Shown here piece after piece: positions 62,223-64,000 of a stretch of DNA of 64,000 nt. Source of the stretch: Ogataea parapolymorpha DL-1 (Eukaryota; Ascomycota; Pichiomycetes; Pichiales; Pichiaceae); the NCBI RefSeq assembly GCF_000187245.1, contig NC_027863.1, positions 1,176,735 to 1,240,734 on the forward strand. Reading direction: 5' to 3'. The notes beneath the pieces were generated by a model, which had not been told where the DNA came from, ran no database searches, and worked only from the letters and a program-made list of their open reading frames with translations. The translations under genes and the position numbers were made by a program. Positions within the stretch are counted from its first letter, which is position 1, and each line of letters starts with the position of its first letter.

Positions 62223-63227
62223 CTATATGGTTTCGTCTTCATCGCCCGTGGTCGTTTGACGAGTTGTTTTCTTGCGCGGCCACAGGCTAGGCAGTTTGAT
62301 AAATTGGAAGCGGGGCTCGATGCATCTCTCTATGAACCAATTTCTCAAGGTGTTTTCGATAATAGAACTAATGCGAGGAATGTTTTCTAGCTTTGTACGG
62401 GAGCCGATCAGCGACTTGATATCGAACTCGAGTCGGAAATCTGGGCTGAACGAGAACATGAGTCCAACAGAGTTGTCTGTAGCGTCAGACTCCTCGGCGC
62501 TGCTGATTAAGGAGACCGTGAGACAGCCAGAAAATCTGACAATAGAGACCGACAGCTTGACCGGAAGCGACGCTGCTAGCGGTTTCGGCTGGTTGATCAA
62601 GAGTTTGGTTTCGACTCCTAACGTAAGCGTGTCTGCCACATCGACATCGATTTTTGCTTCTAGTCGTCCGTCTGTATTCTTGATTCGACAATTGCTGAAG
62701 ATCGGGAAATCGTTGCCTATACTTATTTCTGTAATCACGATTTTGTCCAGAAAATCTGGTATGATTGAGGACCCGAATACTTCGTTCAGCGAGCGATGGA
62801 TATTGTTGTTGTTGAGGGCCTCGTTCCTAAACTGCGATATGAGTTGGGCGACCAACACATTGAACCAGTCCAGGGATTCGGGCTGGTGGCTGCGCACGTC
62901 GTAGTATGTTTTTTCCAGAATTGTGTCTATTGTAGAGTCCTCATTTTCCTGGGCCGCATTTGGTGCGTTCAGCACAGGAACATTCACTTTCTTCGAGTTG
63001 CCCGGTACTGTGGGCGCGCTTTCACTGAAAATGAAGAACCTGATGAACATGACGAATAGTACGATCACAGAAAGCTGGCCCAAAATAAGACCCTGCGTAA
63101 ATGTCCATGTCGATTGCGGCGTGGCAATCAGACGGTGCTCGGGTGGCCACGATACTATTTGCTCCGCAATTTTCTGCGACAGCTCTTTGATAGATTGATC
63201 TGAATAATCGGGGGATTCGATGCTCAT
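62223..63227 (-). CDS. MMM1: ERMES subunit Mmm1
   Basis: The product has 334 residues. Mmm1 is the ER-anchored member of ERMES, which tethers ER to mitochondria and moves phospholipids. The short luminal N-terminus is followed by one transmembrane helix (about 44-67, GLILGQLSVIVLFVMFIRFFIF), a linker and the SMP lipid-transfer domain (about 105-310) with TYYDVRSHQPESLDWFNVLVAQ and FPIFSNCRI. The C-terminal basic KKTTRQTTTG tail is short. Start is the first ATG. Length is smaller than S. cerevisiae Mmm1 (426), mostly at the N-terminus. Confidence 0.95.
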   Translation of the reverse strand: MSIESPDYSDQSIKELSQKIAEQIVSWPPEHRLIATPQSTWTFTQGLILGQLSVIVLFVMFIRFFIFSESAPTVPGNSKKVNVPVLNAPNAAQENEDSTIDTILEKTYYDVRSHQPESLDWFNVLVAQLISQFRNEALNNNNIHRSLNEVFGSSIIPDFLDKIVITEISIGNDFPIFSNCRIKNTDGRLEAKIDVDVADTLTLGVETKLLINQPKPLAASLPVKLSVSIVRFSGCLTVSLISSAEESDATDNSVGLMFSFSPDFRLEFDIKSLIGSRTKLENIPRISSIIENTLRNWFIERCIEPRFQFIKLPSLWPRKKTTRQTTTGDEDETI

Positions 63228-63270
63228 TTAATAAATATACATTATTTTTTTCGTGCACTGAATATTTAAT

Positions 63271-64000
63271 TTATTTTAGTAGTCTGAAAAGGAAGTTGAC
63301 AAAAACTGACAACGCCAGAGCTGAGCAAACCAGCACAGGGCCGAACTTATCATCGTAGCGCACAGCACGCTTGTTTCTGATATTCACGACGCGGAAAATG
63401 TAGACATATGTGGAGTAGACAATTGTTAGGATGGCAGTGAAGTAAAAACAGGTGGAGGTGATCAACGAGACCAGATCGCCGTAATTCAGAAGGGTATGGG
63501 CAGTCGCACCAAAAATAAGGGCAATCGAGAGCCATGAGAGGTAAGTTCGTTCCGTGGCAAAGTAAACTTTAGGTTCCACCCGCACCACAACAGAGATCTT
63601 CTTCCCTGGTGGAGCAGTGAACTTTGCATCAAAAACAGTTCCCTCCGGCACCTTGTTGAAGGAATGGTCTGGTTTGGTGATTTCCTTGTACCAGGAGACC
63701 AACCTGCGTATTAGGGTATTATTTTCAGGGTCCGAGGTCTCCTCAATTCTATTATTGTTTTCGTTGAAAGAGACAGATCCGTAGTGAGGAGCAGCAGAGC
63801 CCGAACTTAAGCTGGAGCCGGCCAGCTCCTCCTCATCAAGCTCTCCATGGCCAGATTCTGTATGGCGTTGTCTCACAATACCATAGTTCTCATCCTTCTT
63901 TGGTTTTTTAATGTCGACGTCCATCTGAGGCAGCCAAAACGGAATCAAGTCAACTCTGTCAGAAAGCAAGGTGGCACAGCCGTGAATAAACTTGGAGAAT
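63271..64000 (-). CDS. Vacuolar transporter chaperone (VTC2/3/4 family), C-terminal part
   Basis: The frame is open to the window edge, so the N-terminal SPX and polyphosphate-polymerase parts are missing. What is visible is the end of the catalytic tunnel domain (FSKFIHGCATLLSDRVDLIPFWLPQMDVDI), a disordered acidic linker and the DUF202/VTC1-like membrane domain with RVEPKVYFATERTYLSWLSIAL and three hydrophobic helices. VTC complexes make polyphosphate from ATP and pass it into the vacuole. By eye it could be Vtc4 (catalytic) or Vtc2/Vtc3; the missing N-terminal half would decide. Confidence 0.88.
   Translation of the reverse strand, partial: FSKFIHGCATLLSDRVDLIPFWLPQMDVDIKKPKKDENYGIVRQRHTESGHGELDEEELAGSSLSSGSAAPHYGSVSFNENNNRIEETSDPENNTLIRRLVSWYKEITKPDHSFNKVPEGTVFDAKFTAPPGKKISVVVRVEPKVYFATERTYLSWLSIALIFGATAHTLLNYGDLVSLITSTCFYFTAILTIVYSTYVYIFRVVNIRNKRAVRYDDKFGPVLVCSALALSVFVNFLFRLLK

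Overview
The window is nuclear DNA from a budding yeast (Saccharomycotina). It carries 47 supported protein genes in 64 kb, on both strands, most without introns and with very short gaps. Protein similarity, standard decoding of CTG as leucine (two CTG codons fall in the invariant DLFHLGHM signature of the PCT1 gene) and gene content (an OPT transporter, a membrane fatty-acyl desaturase, a two-finger iron GATA repressor and a TilS-like enzyme, all in addition to the usual yeast set) point to a Pichiaceae yeast of the Ogataea/Hansenula type; the species is an inference. I see no mobile element, CRISPR array, rRNA or convincing tRNA.

Layout. 1-9.6 kb: the end of an unidentified gene, a TatD-family hydrolase, PDX1 (with an intron that restores a mitochondrial presequence), NOC3, KSP1, STE12. 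9.6-10.3 kb: a long non-coding gap upstream of STE12. 10.3-17.6 kb: NOP9, SSL1, an epsin, a coiled-coil protein, AAH1. 17.8-21.9 kb: an RRT8/LDS2-like membrane protein, RPP2, RPS15, DEP1, NOP12. 21.9-29.1 kb: a mitochondrial protein, LAP3, a TilS-like lysidine synthetase, AAR2, PET112, ATG8. 29.3-37.2 kb: a tail-anchored protein, an SFU1-type GATA factor, CCT6, a BCAS3-like WD40 protein, an OPT transporter. 37.5-43.9 kb: a YBL028C-like nucleolar protein, RPL19, a GPI-type cell-wall protein, a desaturase, TAF14, STE4. 44-49.6 kb: HSH155, ROT1, ERG13. 49.8-64 kb: an ECL1-like protein, a mitochondrial PPR protein, TIM13, APL6, PCT1, YCH1, RAD2, an unknown spliced gene, ELP5, MMM1 and the end of a VTC-family gene.

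Several groups match Saccharomyces cerevisiae neighbourhoods (recalled systematic names): KSP1-STE12 (YHR082C/YHR084W), NOC3 and SSL1 (YLR002C/YLR005W), RRT8-RPP2-RPS15-NOP12 (YOL048C, YOL039W-YOL041C), AAR2-PET112-ATG8 (YBL074C-YBL080C), YBL028C-RPL19 and a set of YGR genes (PCT1-YCH1, RAD2, APL6, TIM13, ECL1). The window is therefore an ordinary housekeeping segment and not an accessory island.

Functional threads: pheromone signalling (STE4, STE12, with Ste12-type sites upstream of both); splicing (HSH155, AAR2) alongside five recognisable introns of 35-125 nt, two of which cut the initiator ATG itself; ribosome biogenesis and ribosomal proteins (NOC3, NOP9, NOP12, RPS15, RPP2, RPL19); mitochondrial function (PDX1, PET112, TilS, TIM13, MMM1, PPR proteins); DNA repair/TFIIH (SSL1, RAD2); autophagy and TOR-linked control (ATG8, KSP1). 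I found no clearly new multi-gene system. The best leads are the intron architecture, the extreme gene packing and a few unidentified proteins.
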